From positions 1 through 53,806 of IMG/VR virus record IMGVR_UViG_3300030098_005088: a DNA stretch of 53,806 nt. One strand, written 5' to 3'. The translations under genes and the position numbers were made by a program. This stretch comes from a virus. The notes under the pieces are model-generated. The model did not search any database. It saw only the letters and a program-made list of their open reading frames with translations, and was not told where the DNA came from. Of the stretch, positions 16,413 to 25,406 are shown one piece after another. The stretch's first letter is position 1; each line of letters begins with the position of its first letter.

Positions 16413-16855
16413 AAGCATTAGTAAAAGCAAATATAAGACCTTATGAATTCCATGCTGGTTTATCTAGTAGTGGTTTATTAAATGACCCTGAAGGTAGATG
16501 GTGGCCTGACTCTGATGCAGGCGAATATTCTGGAGAATTTTTAATAACAGGGATAGCATCTATAGAGAGTGGTACTGTTGCGTTAGCTACGGGCAGCAAC
16601 CTTCCTTTAACAGGTACTAATGTACCTACTTATGTTTGGTTAAAGAATGCTGCTCCTAAGATTAATGCTGAAACTGATGTTCGTAGAGTATCCGTACAAA
16701 TTGAGATGAACAGTGGAGAGCCTGTAACTTATTTAACAAATCAACAGGCAGCTTTTTTTAAACTAACATCTCATATTACAGCGTTACCAAATCAATGGGA
16801 TTTTACTGTAGGAGGAGGCAAAGTTCGCTTAGAATATTGCCTAATGTATATATAA
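16409..16855 (+). CDS. Unknown beta-rich virion protein, 148 aa
   Basis: The ATG at 16409 overlaps the upstream TGA (ATGA). The 148-residue protein is beta-rich with several Gly/Ser turns (GLLNDPEGRWWPDSDAGEYS), and has no membrane segment. Start-stop coupling on both sides places it in the structural operon. Function unknown. Confidence 0.7.
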   Translation: MKALVKANIRPYEFHAGLSSSGLLNDPEGRWWPDSDAGEYSGEFLITGIASIESGTVALATGSNLPLTGTNVPTYVWLKNAAPKINAETDVRRVSVQIEMNSGEPVTYLTNQQAAFFKLTSHITALPNQWDFTVGGGKVRLEYCLMYI

Positions 16856-17448
16856 TGTCTGCTACACCTGATAAAAGAAGAATAGATATAGGACTTAGTA
16901 TAAGGGTTTTTAGCGAGTCTGAAAGCCCAGAGGCTATAGTCCCTTTAGAAGAGTATAGTGAAACTACTCCTAAAAAATACACTGGAACTGTTCATTTTAG
17001 CAGTGGTTCTCAGAGCAGTATATTAAACGAAGTTTTTTCATCAGATGCTGATGGAACTTGGTCAACTAAATGGAACCCAGGTGTTACTTTTGATAACTGC
17101 AATTTAGTTTTCAATAAAGATGAACCAGACCATCCTTCAGGAGAAGGTAAATGTTTTACAGATACAATGGAGGTGAATGAAGATGGTGCTTCTACTCACA
17201 AGATTCCATTTGTTACAGGCACAAGAAGATTAAGGTTTTATGCTTTTTTTGTTAAGAATAATACAGTAAGAGCTAACACCTCAAATACTTTTAATAAATA
17301 TGCTGTTCAAGCTTCAGCTGGTCAATTTGCTATAGTGCCTATGTATAATACTATCAGTACTAGCTTGCAAGCATACTTTTTAAGTTTTGCTAAAGACGGC
17401 TTAAGTAAGCCAATATTTGAATATATAATAGGAACCGAAGCATTGTAA
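16855..17448 (+). CDS. Unknown beta-rich virion protein, 197 aa
   Basis: The start is the ATG at 16855, overlapping the preceding TAA as TAATG; the same frame is open further upstream, but that part is the shadow of the previous gene. The 197-residue product (MSATPDKRRIDIGLSIRVFS at its start) is beta-rich and Ser/Thr-rich, with an aromatic C-terminal half. Its place before a fibre-like protein suggests a head- or tail-fibre component. Not recognised. Confidence 0.7.
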   Translation: MSATPDKRRIDIGLSIRVFSESESPEAIVPLEEYSETTPKKYTGTVHFSSGSQSSILNEVFSSDADGTWSTKWNPGVTFDNCNLVFNKDEPDHPSGEGKCFTDTMEVNEDGASTHKIPFVTGTRRLRFYAFFVKNNTVRANTSNTFNKYAVQASAGQFAIVPMYNTISTSLQAYFLSFAKDGLSKPIFEYIIGTEAL

Positions 17449-17457
17449 GGAGAAAAT

Positions 17458-19041
17458 ATGCCATTATTAAATACACCTATAAAAGATAAATACAAAGATT
17501 TGCTATCAATAGATAATAGCAATACAGGAGCAACAGGATTAACTGGAGGTGCTGCTAAATATATTGAAGATGGAGATGGCACTAATTTTAATTTATCTGT
17601 TGGGCAAACTAAAATAGGTGTGGGTACTGAATCTCCTTTATATGATTTTGATGTTGTTGGTACAGGAACAACTCTTAGGGTAAAATCAGGCTCTTATGCT
17701 AGATTAAGATTAGAATCAATTGTATCTAATGATACTCAAATATATTTCGATGTATCAGGCTCTACTCATGGAAAACTAGAATTTAATAATAGTTCAACAG
17801 ATACAAATAGGTATTTTATGTTTGACACAGGAGTTACAGAAAGGTCATATTTAAAAGGAGATATGCTTGGGCTTGGAGCTATCTCTCCTGGATCAAATCT
17901 GTATATCTCGTCTACAAAAGATCCTATATCTGATTTAAATGACAATAAAGATTATCAAGTAATTGCATCTTCTTCAGAAACTACAACTGATAAGACAGTT
18001 GGAATAGGTTTTCAAGTAGATAGTGCTGCTGACAATGTTGGGGCTGCAATAATTCATCAAAGAAAAGGGAATAATAGTCAAGGTAGTCTTTATGTATACA
18101 CTAAGACAAGTAATATAGTTAATGCAAATCCTGCAAGAATGATGGCATTTGAATCAACAGGTAAAATTTCTATATCTCCTTATGGTACTATTTCTACAGC
18201 TGCTACAAGTGCATTGCATTTATATCAACCTAATAATAATGCAGACGGAGGAATGGCTATAACATCTTCTGGTTCAAAAACTATAATGTTGTACGGAGAT
18301 GGAACATCTACTACAATCAAGTCAGGTGGAAATTATGATTTAAAATTATTAAGAGATTCTGATACTAATAATATAGTATTAGGTTCTTCTGGAGTAGGTA
18401 TTTATACTACTAGCCCTACTGCTGCTTTAGATGTAACAGGGAATGTAAAATTTAGTGGTAATTTATTAGCAAGTGACGGCAATTTCTATTATAATGGAAC
18501 TGCAAACACTCTTAGTATAGGATTAGGAGCGGGGGCTGCTAATGGAACTTTAGATATAAAAGACGACACTGCAATTATTCGCATGGAAAGCTCAAATACT
18601 GGTTCTGTTATAGGTATGCTTGATTATAAGCTCGGGGGAGTAACTGGAGATTTTCGTACACAAGTTCGAAATAACTCTAATTCTCAGGTATTTACATCTA
18701 CTTATCATCATGAAAATGGAGATGCAACTCAGCGTGAATTAAAAGTTGCTATAGGAAATAGTGCTGCAATAAATCAATGGCATAGTAAAGATTATTTATT
18801 CTTTAATTTCAATAGCTATCTTAATCAGGATAGAGAAGATTTAATTCCTAATGGAGCTAACGATAATGCTAGGGGAGTATTTATTGCTAACGGAGGTCTT
18901 GGTATATATGAAAGAGGTACTATTCCTACTGGAACTCCAGCGGCACTTAATGGATTTGGTTTTATATGGGTAGATTCAGCTACTAAAAAGTTAAAGTATA
19001 GAAGACCTGATGGAACTACAGAAACAATAACATCAACATAA
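17458..19041 (+). CDS. Fibre/spike-like protein, 527 aa
   Basis: AAGGAG precedes the ATG. The 527-residue protein is Gly, Ser, Thr and Asn-rich and consists of short beta repeats, including VGIYTTSPTAALDVTGNV and the earlier variant IGVGTESPLYDFDVVGTG, the pattern seen in trimeric fibre shafts of phages and bacteria. The C-terminus ends FIWVDSATKKLKYRRPDG, a common ending for fibre proteins. Likely a receptor-binding or capsid fibre; no cleaved chaperone domain is visible. Confidence 0.75.
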   Translation: MPLLNTPIKDKYKDLLSIDNSNTGATGLTGGAAKYIEDGDGTNFNLSVGQTKIGVGTESPLYDFDVVGTGTTLRVKSGSYARLRLESIVSNDTQIYFDVSGSTHGKLEFNNSSTDTNRYFMFDTGVTERSYLKGDMLGLGAISPGSNLYISSTKDPISDLNDNKDYQVIASSSETTTDKTVGIGFQVDSAADNVGAAIIHQRKGNNSQGSLYVYTKTSNIVNANPARMMAFESTGKISISPYGTISTAATSALHLYQPNNNADGGMAITSSGSKTIMLYGDGTSTTIKSGGNYDLKLLRDSDTNNIVLGSSGVGIYTTSPTAALDVTGNVKFSGNLLASDGNFYYNGTANTLSIGLGAGAANGTLDIKDDTAIIRMESSNTGSVIGMLDYKLGGVTGDFRTQVRNNSNSQVFTSTYHHENGDATQRELKVAIGNSAAINQWHSKDYLFFNFNSYLNQDREDLIPNGANDNARGVFIANGGLGIYERGTIPTGTPAALNGFGFIWVDSATKKLKYRRPDGTTETITST

Positions 19042-19057
19042 TATAAAAGGAGAGAGA

Positions 19058-19237
19058 ATGAAAGATTTTAAAAAAACAATAGAGGACCTAAAGAATCAGT
19101 TAAAACAGTATGAGATTCTTTATTTTAAAGCACAAGGAGCTTTAGAGGTCTTAGAACAAATGGATAAAAAGGAGGAAAAAGATGACTCACAAGGAGATAA
19201 TGGAAAGAGCTCAAATAGTAGCACCAGGAAAGTATAG
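19058..19237 (+). CDS. Small coiled-coil protein, 59 aa
   Basis: AGGAGAG precedes the ATG at 19058. The 59-residue product is a coiled coil (KKTIEDLKNQLKQYEILYF) with a Lys/Glu- and Ser/Asn-rich tail. Its last 56 bases overlap the next gene in another frame, and the ribosome site of that gene (AAGGAGG) lies inside it. Probably a small accessory structural protein; function unknown. Confidence 0.6.
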   Translation: MKDFKKTIEDLKNQLKQYEILYFKAQGALEVLEQMDKKEEKDDSQGDNGKSSNSSTRKV

Positions 19238-19466
19238 GCAATTAATACAAGAATTCTTTTCTGATTTTCAAGATGCTATGCCTCCTAATACTTCATATAG
19301 ATCTAGTAAGCAGACTATAACAGCTAATAAAAGATTTTATGATATAGATGATGTGCATAAACTTCAAGGGGTATTTGTAAAGAATCATAAAAATACTGAA
19401 GGAGAGTTTAGAGCTATTCCACGATTATTGAATGAGCCTAGTACTCCAGATGAGGATAATGCATAA
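19182..19466 (+). CDS. Unknown small protein in connector region, 94 aa
   Basis: AAGGAGG lies six bases before the ATG. The product is 94 residues, with helical N-terminal (MERAQIVAPGKYRQLIQEFF) and a central motif (TITANKRFYDIDDVHKLQGV) that looks like a folded domain. It overlaps the next gene by one base (TAATG). Order suggests a head-tail connector or head-completion role, without direct proof. Confidence 0.68.
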   Translation: MTHKEIMERAQIVAPGKYRQLIQEFFSDFQDAMPPNTSYRSSKQTITANKRFYDIDDVHKLQGVFVKNHKNTEGEFRAIPRLLNEPSTPDEDNA

Positions 19467-19846
19467 TGAATGAATACGCATATTATATTAAAGATAATAG
19501 TACTTATGCCATAGTAAAATGGGATGAATCTAATGGTAGATGGATATCTCCCAATAAAACTGAAGTAGATAGTCTATACTTCGAATATACAAAAGAGGTT
19601 GATTTATTGGTTTCTATGGTTACTCCATCTTTTGCAACAGCATTGATGGCTACAGAAACTGGATTACATCCAAATGTAGAAAATGCTTTAGTATATTATA
19701 TTAAAGCTAAAGAATTTGAAAGAAATGGTGATTTAAAAGCTAGAGAGTATTTTATGAGGCTGGTTAGAAGACAAATTGGCAAGTACAGCAGGTTGTCTAA
19801 AGGCAGTGTAGTTAAAATATCTTCAGGCAAACATGCAATTAGATAA
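19466..19846 (+). CDS. Probable head-tail connector protein, 126 aa
   Basis: Starts at an ATG overlapping the previous stop. The C-terminal helical part (HPNVENALVYYIKAKEFERN, followed by a DLKAREYFMRLVRRQIGKY helix) resembles small all-helical connector proteins that sit between portal and tail in short-tailed phages. Length of 126 residues fits. The call is from pattern and position; other structural roles are possible. Confidence 0.55.
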   Translation: MNEYAYYIKDNSTYAIVKWDESNGRWISPNKTEVDSLYFEYTKEVDLLVSMVTPSFATALMATETGLHPNVENALVYYIKAKEFERNGDLKAREYFMRLVRRQIGKYSRLSKGSVVKISSGKHAIR

Positions 19847-19859
19847 AGGAGAATAAGTA

Positions 19860-20228
19860 ATGAGTTACTTAAAAAACAAACATAGAGGCCTCAGGGAGTA
19901 TTCAGGAGAAGCAGCAGGAAATGCAACGTTAGGGCAAGGCGGTGTAGATGTAGTAGAGCCTGCTAACGGTGTTGCTGGTAGTGCTGAGTGCGGTGCAGGA
20001 AATTTTGCTGATGTTAAGCAGTGGGTTGGACTTACAGTATGCTGTCTAGCTGCAACCACTGAAGTTGCAATAACAGTTGAGTTTAACAAAGGAAGCAAAG
20101 TAGCAGAAGATGGAGCAAGAACAGATGTTACTTTAAATGTACATGCTGCGCAGACAATTTATGCGCCTATACATAAAATATCCTTCACAGGTATTACTGG
20201 ACTTAAAGTTTTATTATTAAGAGGTTAA
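19860..20228 (+). CDS. Unknown small beta-rich protein, 122 aa
   Basis: AAAGGAG precedes the ATG. The 122-residue protein has an Ala/Gly-rich N-terminal third and a beta-rich remainder (EVAITVEFNKGSKVAEDG; HKISFTGITGLKVLLLRG), like small virion surface or decoration proteins. Two Cys residues (CC) occur near residue 61. Function unknown. Confidence 0.65.
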   Translation: MSYLKNKHRGLREYSGEAAGNATLGQGGVDVVEPANGVAGSAECGAGNFADVKQWVGLTVCCLAATTEVAITVEFNKGSKVAEDGARTDVTLNVHAAQTIYAPIHKISFTGITGLKVLLLRG

Positions 20229-20255
20229 ATTAAAATAACATAAAGGAGACAGAAA

Positions 20256-20747
20256 ATGTCAGATTCAAAACCTTCAATCCTCAGCTTAACTGAAGAGGAT
20301 TATCACACAACTGGCAATTATGTTGCTGGTGACGAGCCTGCTGCTAAAGTTAGCGGAAAGTCTTATGGTGCTAGAGGGCATAGTAAGAAAATAGCAGCTG
20401 CAAATAAGCTAAAAGAAGCAGAAAGACTCGCGAAAGAAAGAGAAAAAGAGAGAGAAAAAGATCAGAAGAAAGCTGCACCTACTTTTAATGAATGGATAGA
20501 GGTTCAAAGTAAAGGTAAATTTAAAGGCCCACATGAAGCATTAACAGCTTATCAACTGGAGTTTGGAGATATTATACCAGGCGCAGGTTTAGGTGGCGGT
20601 GGAAGCGAAGGCAAAGCAGGTTCAGGCTCTGGTGGGGGCGGTCTCGCAGACCAAGCTGGAAGTGGAACTGGAAAATTTTCTAAATTATCCGAACATGTTC
20701 AAAGCATGAAGCCTAAAAATCAAGCTAATAAAGAAAAAAAGAGTTAA
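20256..20747 (+). CDS. Charged, Gly-rich unknown protein, 163 aa
   Basis: AAAGGAG precedes the ATG. After a folded-looking N-terminus the protein has a highly charged helix (KLKEAERLAKEREKEREKD), then a central domain (TFNEWIEVQSKGKFKGPHEA) and a Gly/Ser-rich disordered C-terminus (GGGGSEGKAGSGSGGGG). It is probably a structural or assembly accessory protein of the rightward block. No family is recognised. Confidence 0.65.
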   Translation: MSDSKPSILSLTEEDYHTTGNYVAGDEPAAKVSGKSYGARGHSKKIAAANKLKEAERLAKEREKEREKDQKKAAPTFNEWIEVQSKGKFKGPHEALTAYQLEFGDIIPGAGLGGGGSEGKAGSGSGGGGLADQAGSGTGKFSKLSEHVQSMKPKNQANKEKKS

Positions 20748-20784
20748 GAAGTTATTAATTCATCATTAAAAGGGGGAGAGACTC

Positions 20785-21564
20785 ATGAGTAAGATGAAGT
20801 TATCAAAACGAGCAATTGTAACACCAGATAAGCATTTTCCAGAGCATGACGCTCCAGCTATAAAAGCACTGTGTCAAGCTATAGAATTGGTGAAACCAGA
20901 AATATATGTAGATTTAGGCGATGTTGGAGAATGGCATGCTTTTTCTGCATGGAGGTTTAAAAGGAAGAAAGCTCCACCATTGGAATATCTTATCGATGAT
21001 TTTGATAAAGATGTAAAAGATGTAAACGCAGGAATGGATATAATAGATGAAGCATTGGATAAAGCAAATTGCAAAAAGAAATATATTACAGAAGGCAACC
21101 ATGACAATTGGCTTAACTATGCTGTCGAAAAATACCCTTACATTCCTCAGTATAAATTCAAGAACGCTGTACGATTATCTGAGAGGGGTTATACATATTA
21201 TCCGTTCGGTAAACATCTAAAAATTGGTAAGCTTTATTTTTACCATGGACATCAATATGGAGGTCAATACCATACTTCGAATCATTTAAGAAAACTTGGA
21301 TGTAATGTTATGTATGGGCATTGGCATGATCTTCAACAAATGTCTGCTACTCACATGGATGGACCTAAGTCTGCTTGGAGTATAGGATGTTTAAAAGATA
21401 TGTCAGGAGAGAAGAATAAATGGTTAGACTATAGAAGAATTAATTGGGCACATGCTTTTGCTATAGTTGATTTTTATGATAAAGGAAGATTTACTGTAGA
21501 TGTAGTCCAAATAATAGATGGAGTTTGTTATGTCTGGGGAGAGAGGCTAAATGGCAATAAATAA
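20785..21564 (+). CDS. Calcineurin-like metallophosphoesterase, 259 aa
   Basis: Two-metal phosphoesterase. All family motifs are visible in order: D15-x-H17 (TPDKHFPE), GD at 45-46 (LGDVGEW), GNHD (104-107, EGNHDNW), H154 or H156 (YHGHQYGG) and GHWH (178-181, YGHWHD). It is thus probably active on a phosphodiester or phosphomonoester, but the substrate cannot be told. It lies between virion genes and the membrane-protein genes; it could process nucleic acid or a nucleotide signal late in infection. It ends eight bases before the next gene. Confidence 0.85.
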   Translation: MSKMKLSKRAIVTPDKHFPEHDAPAIKALCQAIELVKPEIYVDLGDVGEWHAFSAWRFKRKKAPPLEYLIDDFDKDVKDVNAGMDIIDEALDKANCKKKYITEGNHDNWLNYAVEKYPYIPQYKFKNAVRLSERGYTYYPFGKHLKIGKLYFYHGHQYGGQYHTSNHLRKLGCNVMYGHWHDLQQMSATHMDGPKSAWSIGCLKDMSGEKNKWLDYRRINWAHAFAIVDFYDKGRFTVDVVQIIDGVCYVWGERLNGNK

Positions 21565-21572
21565 GGTATTTA

Positions 21573-21935
21573 ATGGAAGAACAATTAGAAATACTTATAG
21601 GAAAATATGGTTGGCTTTTAGCGACTGGATTTATATTCCTTTTAGCAAGACAGACAATAGAATCTGCAATAGAGGCATTAAAAGTATTTTTAGGAAACGA
21701 CCTTAATACAGATGATGTCATAATCTTTGACGAAAGACCTGCTAGAGTAGTTAGGGTAGGATTATGGAAAACAATCTTATTCGTCTATGAAGTAGGATGC
21801 ATAAATGGCAAAGCATTCGTTAAAGGAGGAAATAAGGTTGCCATACAAAATGATAAACTAAAGGACCATTTAATAGAAAAGCCTCTTCCGATGCTAGATT
21901 TAAAAAAATGGGACGATTGTAAAGAGGAGAAATAA
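21573..21935 (+). CDS. Membrane protein with MscS-like beta domain, 120 aa
   Basis: One membrane helix near residues 13-30 (WLLATGFIFLLARQTIE) is followed by a short helix and a beta stretch (DDVIIFDERPARVVRVGLW, then TILFVYEV and VAIQNDKL) that resembles the cytoplasmic beta domain of MscS-type channels (pattern GD-V, G-V--I---T, PN--L). Only one span is present, so it is much shorter than a true channel. It overlaps the next gene as TAATG. It might help lysis or osmotic protection; this is inference. Confidence 0.55.
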   Translation: MEEQLEILIGKYGWLLATGFIFLLARQTIESAIEALKVFLGNDLNTDDVIIFDERPARVVRVGLWKTILFVYEVGCINGKAFVKGGNKVAIQNDKLKDHLIEKPLPMLDLKKWDDCKEEK

Positions 21936-22111
21936 TGAATGATACACTCAAAGTATTAAGCACTCATCCTGAAGTAGGCATTATATCTAGTTTTGGCACT
22001 GGATTCTTTGCTATATTTAACGTCTTAAATCCTATATTAACGGCGATATCTTTAATAATAGGTATCTCGATAGGGGTGATGACATTATATGCTAAAATAA
22101 GGGGTAAATAA
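21935..22111 (+). CDS. Holin-like small membrane protein, 58 aa
   Basis: The ATG at 21935 overlaps the upstream TAA, and its own TAA at 22109-22111 overlaps the next ATG. The 58-residue product has two hydrophobic helices (VGIISSFGTGFFAIFNVL; ILTAISLIIGISIGVMTLY), a short turn between them and a basic C-terminus (KIRGK), the layout of a two-span holin. With the MscS-like gene before it, this could be the lysis pair for the endolysin at 8.5 kb. The gene is short but well formed and coupled. Confidence 0.65.
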   Translation: MNDTLKVLSTHPEVGIISSFGTGFFAIFNVLNPILTAISLIIGISIGVMTLYAKIRGK

Positions 22112-22320
22112 TGATTCAAGCATTAATTATTAAAACAGTTATAGGAAAAGTCATGGAGGCTATAGAGAAAGCTGATGATAAAAGAATAGCTAGAAGCCAT
22201 GATAAAAGAATAAAAGCTTTAGAGAAAATAGCTCATAAACCATCTGACTGGGTGTGTTTAGAGTGCGGATGTAAAGCTAAGAAATCAGTTAAAGTTAAAA
22301 AGAAAAGGAGAAGTAAATGA
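22111..22320 (+). CDS. Small basic protein with CxxxC-type site, 69 aa
   Basis: Coupled to the previous gene by TAATG and to the next by ATGA. The N-terminus is an amphipathic helix (LIIKTVIGKVMEAIEKA), then a charged helix, then VCLECGCKAKKSV with CxxCxC, and a Lys/Arg-rich tail (KVKKKRRSK). Three Cys are too few for a full zinc site in a monomer. Function unknown. Confidence 0.65.
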   Translation: MIQALIIKTVIGKVMEAIEKADDKRIARSHDKRIKALEKIAHKPSDWVCLECGCKAKKSVKVKKKRRSK

Positions 22321-22505
22321 ACGGATCTATTAAGGAAATGATAGTAGGATATATATTTAATGATGAGATGGAAGAAAAGATTATCAAAGCATTAAATGAC
22401 AATATAGATATTCCTATTATATCTGAGAAAACAGAGGAAAAGATTTTAAAAGCTGTTTATAGCTCTGTAGAAGAAGTTATTAAAGACGCTATAATGAAAG
22501 ATTAA
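22317..22505 (+). CDS. Small acidic helical protein, 62 aa
   Basis: Overlaps the upstream stop as ATGA and the next start as TAATG. The 62 residues form two similar helical halves (DEMEEKIIKALNDNI and EKTEEKILKAVYSSV), suggesting an internal duplication of a helix. No known family. It sits directly before the tail nozzle gene. Confidence 0.65.
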   Translation: MNGSIKEMIVGYIFNDEMEEKIIKALNDNIDIPIISEKTEEKILKAVYSSVEEVIKDAIMKD

Positions 22506-24904
22506 TGCCTAAAAAGACTTATATAATCAATCAATTTCATGGGGGCTCAATAGGAGCTAGAAATAAAAGTGATTTAAAACCAGAAGAACATATGATTCTG
22601 GAAAATATAGATTTACATAGGACAGGAGCGGCAATTATATCTACTAGATTTAAAGGCAATAATGTCCCTTGGCACAATTCTTCTCATCCTCTTAGCATGG
22701 CTAAACATGGAAGAGGGTTTTTTATAGGGTTTGCAGATATAGACCCTTATGAGGGGAAGCCAGGAAAATATGAGGTAATGTTATTTGAAAATGGTTCTCA
22801 TGTAGAGATATATATTTTAAATGCTGAGGCCCAAACAGCTTTCGCATCAACAGATTCAGCTCATACAGGTTGGTTTAAAACTGGTAATCCATTTGGAACA
22901 GATTCAATAGGAACAGGTCCTTTTGATATGATAAAGGTGGAGAATCAATACTTCGTTTCTTCTTGTGATCATTCTGCTCCAGGAACTGCTGTAATGTTTG
23001 AAATTGTAAGGGAAAATAGGTTTAGTAATACTAGCATAGATGGAGTTAGAGCTATAAAAGGCTACAGGGAGTTAACTCATTATACATATACTGGTATGGC
23101 TCAACTTAATACTGGTAATTGTTTAGATATTCTTATTGGAGGCAGTGGAACAAGCCCCTCTGACCATCGCCAACAAATTGTATGGGATGTTAATTTCGGT
23201 AGCGCAGGAAGTGGTAGTTGGAATATAAATGTAGATACTGACGGAGGAGGAACTAGGGATAGTTATGTAAAGCTTTATGCAACAATATTATACACTAATG
23301 ACGCTGAGTCTTATCCTGTATATATGAGGTCTATGGATATGACTGCTGGCGGTCATGACGGGGCTGGTAATGGATATGATGGCTCTGGTTCTAGTGGTAG
23401 TGCTTTTGGCGCAATTGGAGCAAGAGAATTAGTAAAACTTCAAATACACTGCTGGATGTCATGTCAGTATTCAGGGACTCCAGAAGGACCAATATATGGA
23501 TGGCACCCAGATCAAAGTGTTTTAGGTAATAGAACTGCTACAGCAAAAGGGACAGTACTATATTATAGCACAGTTAACAACGCTACTGGAGAAGAAACAG
23601 AAATGGTTAGATTAGCTGTAGCTGATGCCAATTTAGGGGTAAAAGTTGATACTGATACAGATTTCACTCCTTGGACTAATGCATCTACAGGACATGGTCA
23701 TAATAATGTAGGTATACAACAAGAAGTAGAATCTTTAGAACCACCTCTTTTAAACACTTACGAAATAGTACATGGCTTTAGATTAGAAGATGTATATAAT
23801 TACAATAGTGCTGACCCTTATTTAACTTTAAATAAGTCGATAATGTGGAAATGCAGCACAGTTGCAAATGGAAGATTATTTGTAGGGAATGTTCAATACG
23901 ATGGTAAAAACTACCCTGATAGAGTATATAAAAGTGCATTATTTGAATATGGTATGTTTCCAAAGCAAAATTACTTAGAAGTTGTCCCAGCAGATGGTGA
24001 TGAGATAATCAATATAGAAACACTTGGAGATTCATTATTAGTATTTAAAGAGCAGACTATGTATCTTATAAGTACAGCTAAAGAAATAGAAGTCTTGCAA
24101 AATGAATATCCTGGCATGGGATGTTCTTCATGGGGAGCAGTTTGCAAATTTGAAAAAGGAATAGCTTGGGCTAATAGAACAGGGTTATATGTTTTTGATG
24201 GAGAATCTGTTACTAACTTAATAGAAGGTAAATTAGAAGTTCAAGATGGTTCTTTTGGAGGAGATAATCAGTTTGGATATTGGCAGATATCGCCAAAAGA
24301 TGTTAGTCTTGGATATAATGCAGATAGACAAACTCTGATTGTAAAAATTGCTAATGTAGGAGATCCTGAACCTAGGCATTTAATACATTATTGCTTAAGA
24401 GGAGGAGGTTTTACTAGAACTAGACTTGGGGTAGAATACACAGCTACCACATATTCTAATTTTCAGCTTAACAGCAATAGAGTATTACAAATAGCAACGC
24501 CTGGAGCTGCAGGTAATCGGTCTGGAACTTCTATAAAGACTTTAACAGGAAGTTCTGTTATGTCTGTATTTACTCATGAGACTAATTTTGGAGACCCTTC
24601 ATCTTTAAAAAATATAAGCAAACTTTATGCAAATTGGGGAGCAACAACCGCAACAGGTGTTATGGATTTAGATATTTCTATTAGTTTTGATGGAGGTAAT
24701 AGTTATAACAATGTTGAGTCCAACATAGTTTTATATAGCGCAAGTGCTTCTAGCACAGTAGAATGGAGTAATGACCTGCCTTTAATTTCACCAAGCATAA
24801 AAAGAGGGGTAAAAACCTGCATAGTTAAGTTGCAAGGGACTGTCCCAGGGGACTTTAGATTAGAGGATATAACAATAGTTTATAGAGAATTAGGTAAGAG
24901 ATAA
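22505..24904 (+). CDS. Tail nozzle / stabilisation-type protein (P22 gp10-like), 799 aa
   Basis: The 799-residue protein is almost all beta and includes the segment about 490-580 (TLGDSLLVFKEQTMYLIS; EYPGMGCSSWGAVCKFEKG; WANRTGLYVFDGESV) that is typical of beta-propeller nozzle or stabilisation proteins in short-tailed phages such as P22 and the crAss-like group. Residues about 200-330 form a Gly/Ser/Asp-rich insertion. It starts at an ATG coupled to the previous stop (TAATG). Role: closes the portal channel and forms the short tail tube. Family assigned by pattern. Confidence 0.75.
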   Translation: MPKKTYIINQFHGGSIGARNKSDLKPEEHMILENIDLHRTGAAIISTRFKGNNVPWHNSSHPLSMAKHGRGFFIGFADIDPYEGKPGKYEVMLFENGSHVEIYILNAEAQTAFASTDSAHTGWFKTGNPFGTDSIGTGPFDMIKVENQYFVSSCDHSAPGTAVMFEIVRENRFSNTSIDGVRAIKGYRELTHYTYTGMAQLNTGNCLDILIGGSGTSPSDHRQQIVWDVNFGSAGSGSWNINVDTDGGGTRDSYVKLYATILYTNDAESYPVYMRSMDMTAGGHDGAGNGYDGSGSSGSAFGAIGARELVKLQIHCWMSCQYSGTPEGPIYGWHPDQSVLGNRTATAKGTVLYYSTVNNATGEETEMVRLAVADANLGVKVDTDTDFTPWTNASTGHGHNNVGIQQEVESLEPPLLNTYEIVHGFRLEDVYNYNSADPYLTLNKSIMWKCSTVANGRLFVGNVQYDGKNYPDRVYKSALFEYGMFPKQNYLEVVPADGDEIINIETLGDSLLVFKEQTMYLISTAKEIEVLQNEYPGMGCSSWGAVCKFEKGIAWANRTGLYVFDGESVTNLIEGKLEVQDGSFGGDNQFGYWQISPKDVSLGYNADRQTLIVKIANVGDPEPRHLIHYCLRGGGFTRTRLGVEYTATTYSNFQLNSNRVLQIATPGAAGNRSGTSIKTLTGSSVMSVFTHETNFGDPSSLKNISKLYANWGATTATGVMDLDISISFDGGNSYNNVESNIVLYSASASSTVEWSNDLPLISPSIKRGVKTCIVKLQGTVPGDFRLEDITIVYRELGKR

Positions 24905-25398
24905 TGAGAATCCATGATGATATAAAAAGATTAAAAATATCAGACCCTGTTAAAGTGGTAAAGCGTATTCCTTTAAATGCAGATGGACAGAGTGGAGATA
25001 TGAGATTATTACAAACTTCAAAAAAAGAAGAATTATACTTGAAAGTTAGAAATAAATGGTTTAAATTACCCGTGGAGGAAGTCCGCAGAAATAAAGAAGT
25101 TGTTGAAGTTAAAAGTAAGATGATTGAGGGCATAGTTCCAGCTGCAGGTAAAGATGTATTTTTAAATAAAAAAGAATTTCCTCAAGGAAGTGTTCTTGCA
25201 GTATTCTTAACATTTAGAAGCAAGGATACAGCTTCAGACAAAGATATGTGGGCTATTCCAGATATAAGGTCTTCTGGTAGCTCTAGTAGGTCAGTAGAAT
25301 CTTATTACGATGATGTAAAGCATTCTATTTACTTTGATGCAACAGGCTCTTTTACTAGAGGAAAAAAATTTAGAGCAATAATATTTTATAAACAATAG
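24904..25398 (+). CDS. Tail-associated protein, 164 aa
   Basis: Starts at the ATG overlapping the nozzle stop. The N-terminal segment (LNADGQSGDMRLLQTSKKEE, then LYLKVRNKWFKLPVEE) is like attachment segments in phage fibre or adaptor proteins, and the C-terminal half is a compact beta domain. It is probably an adaptor or short fibre bound to the nozzle, by position and pattern. Confidence 0.6.
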   Translation: MRIHDDIKRLKISDPVKVVKRIPLNADGQSGDMRLLQTSKKEELYLKVRNKWFKLPVEEVRRNKEVVEVKSKMIEGIVPAAGKDVFLNKKEFPQGSVLAVFLTFRSKDTASDKDMWAIPDIRSSGSSSRSVESYYDDVKHSIYFDATGSFTRGKKFRAIIFYKQ

Positions 25399-25406
25399 GA
25401 GATAAC

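Noticed and set aside
16795-16854. Upstream extension of the 197-residue protein
   Set aside because: The extension is the shadow of the preceding gene; the ATG at 16855 overlaps the preceding stop in the usual TAATG way.
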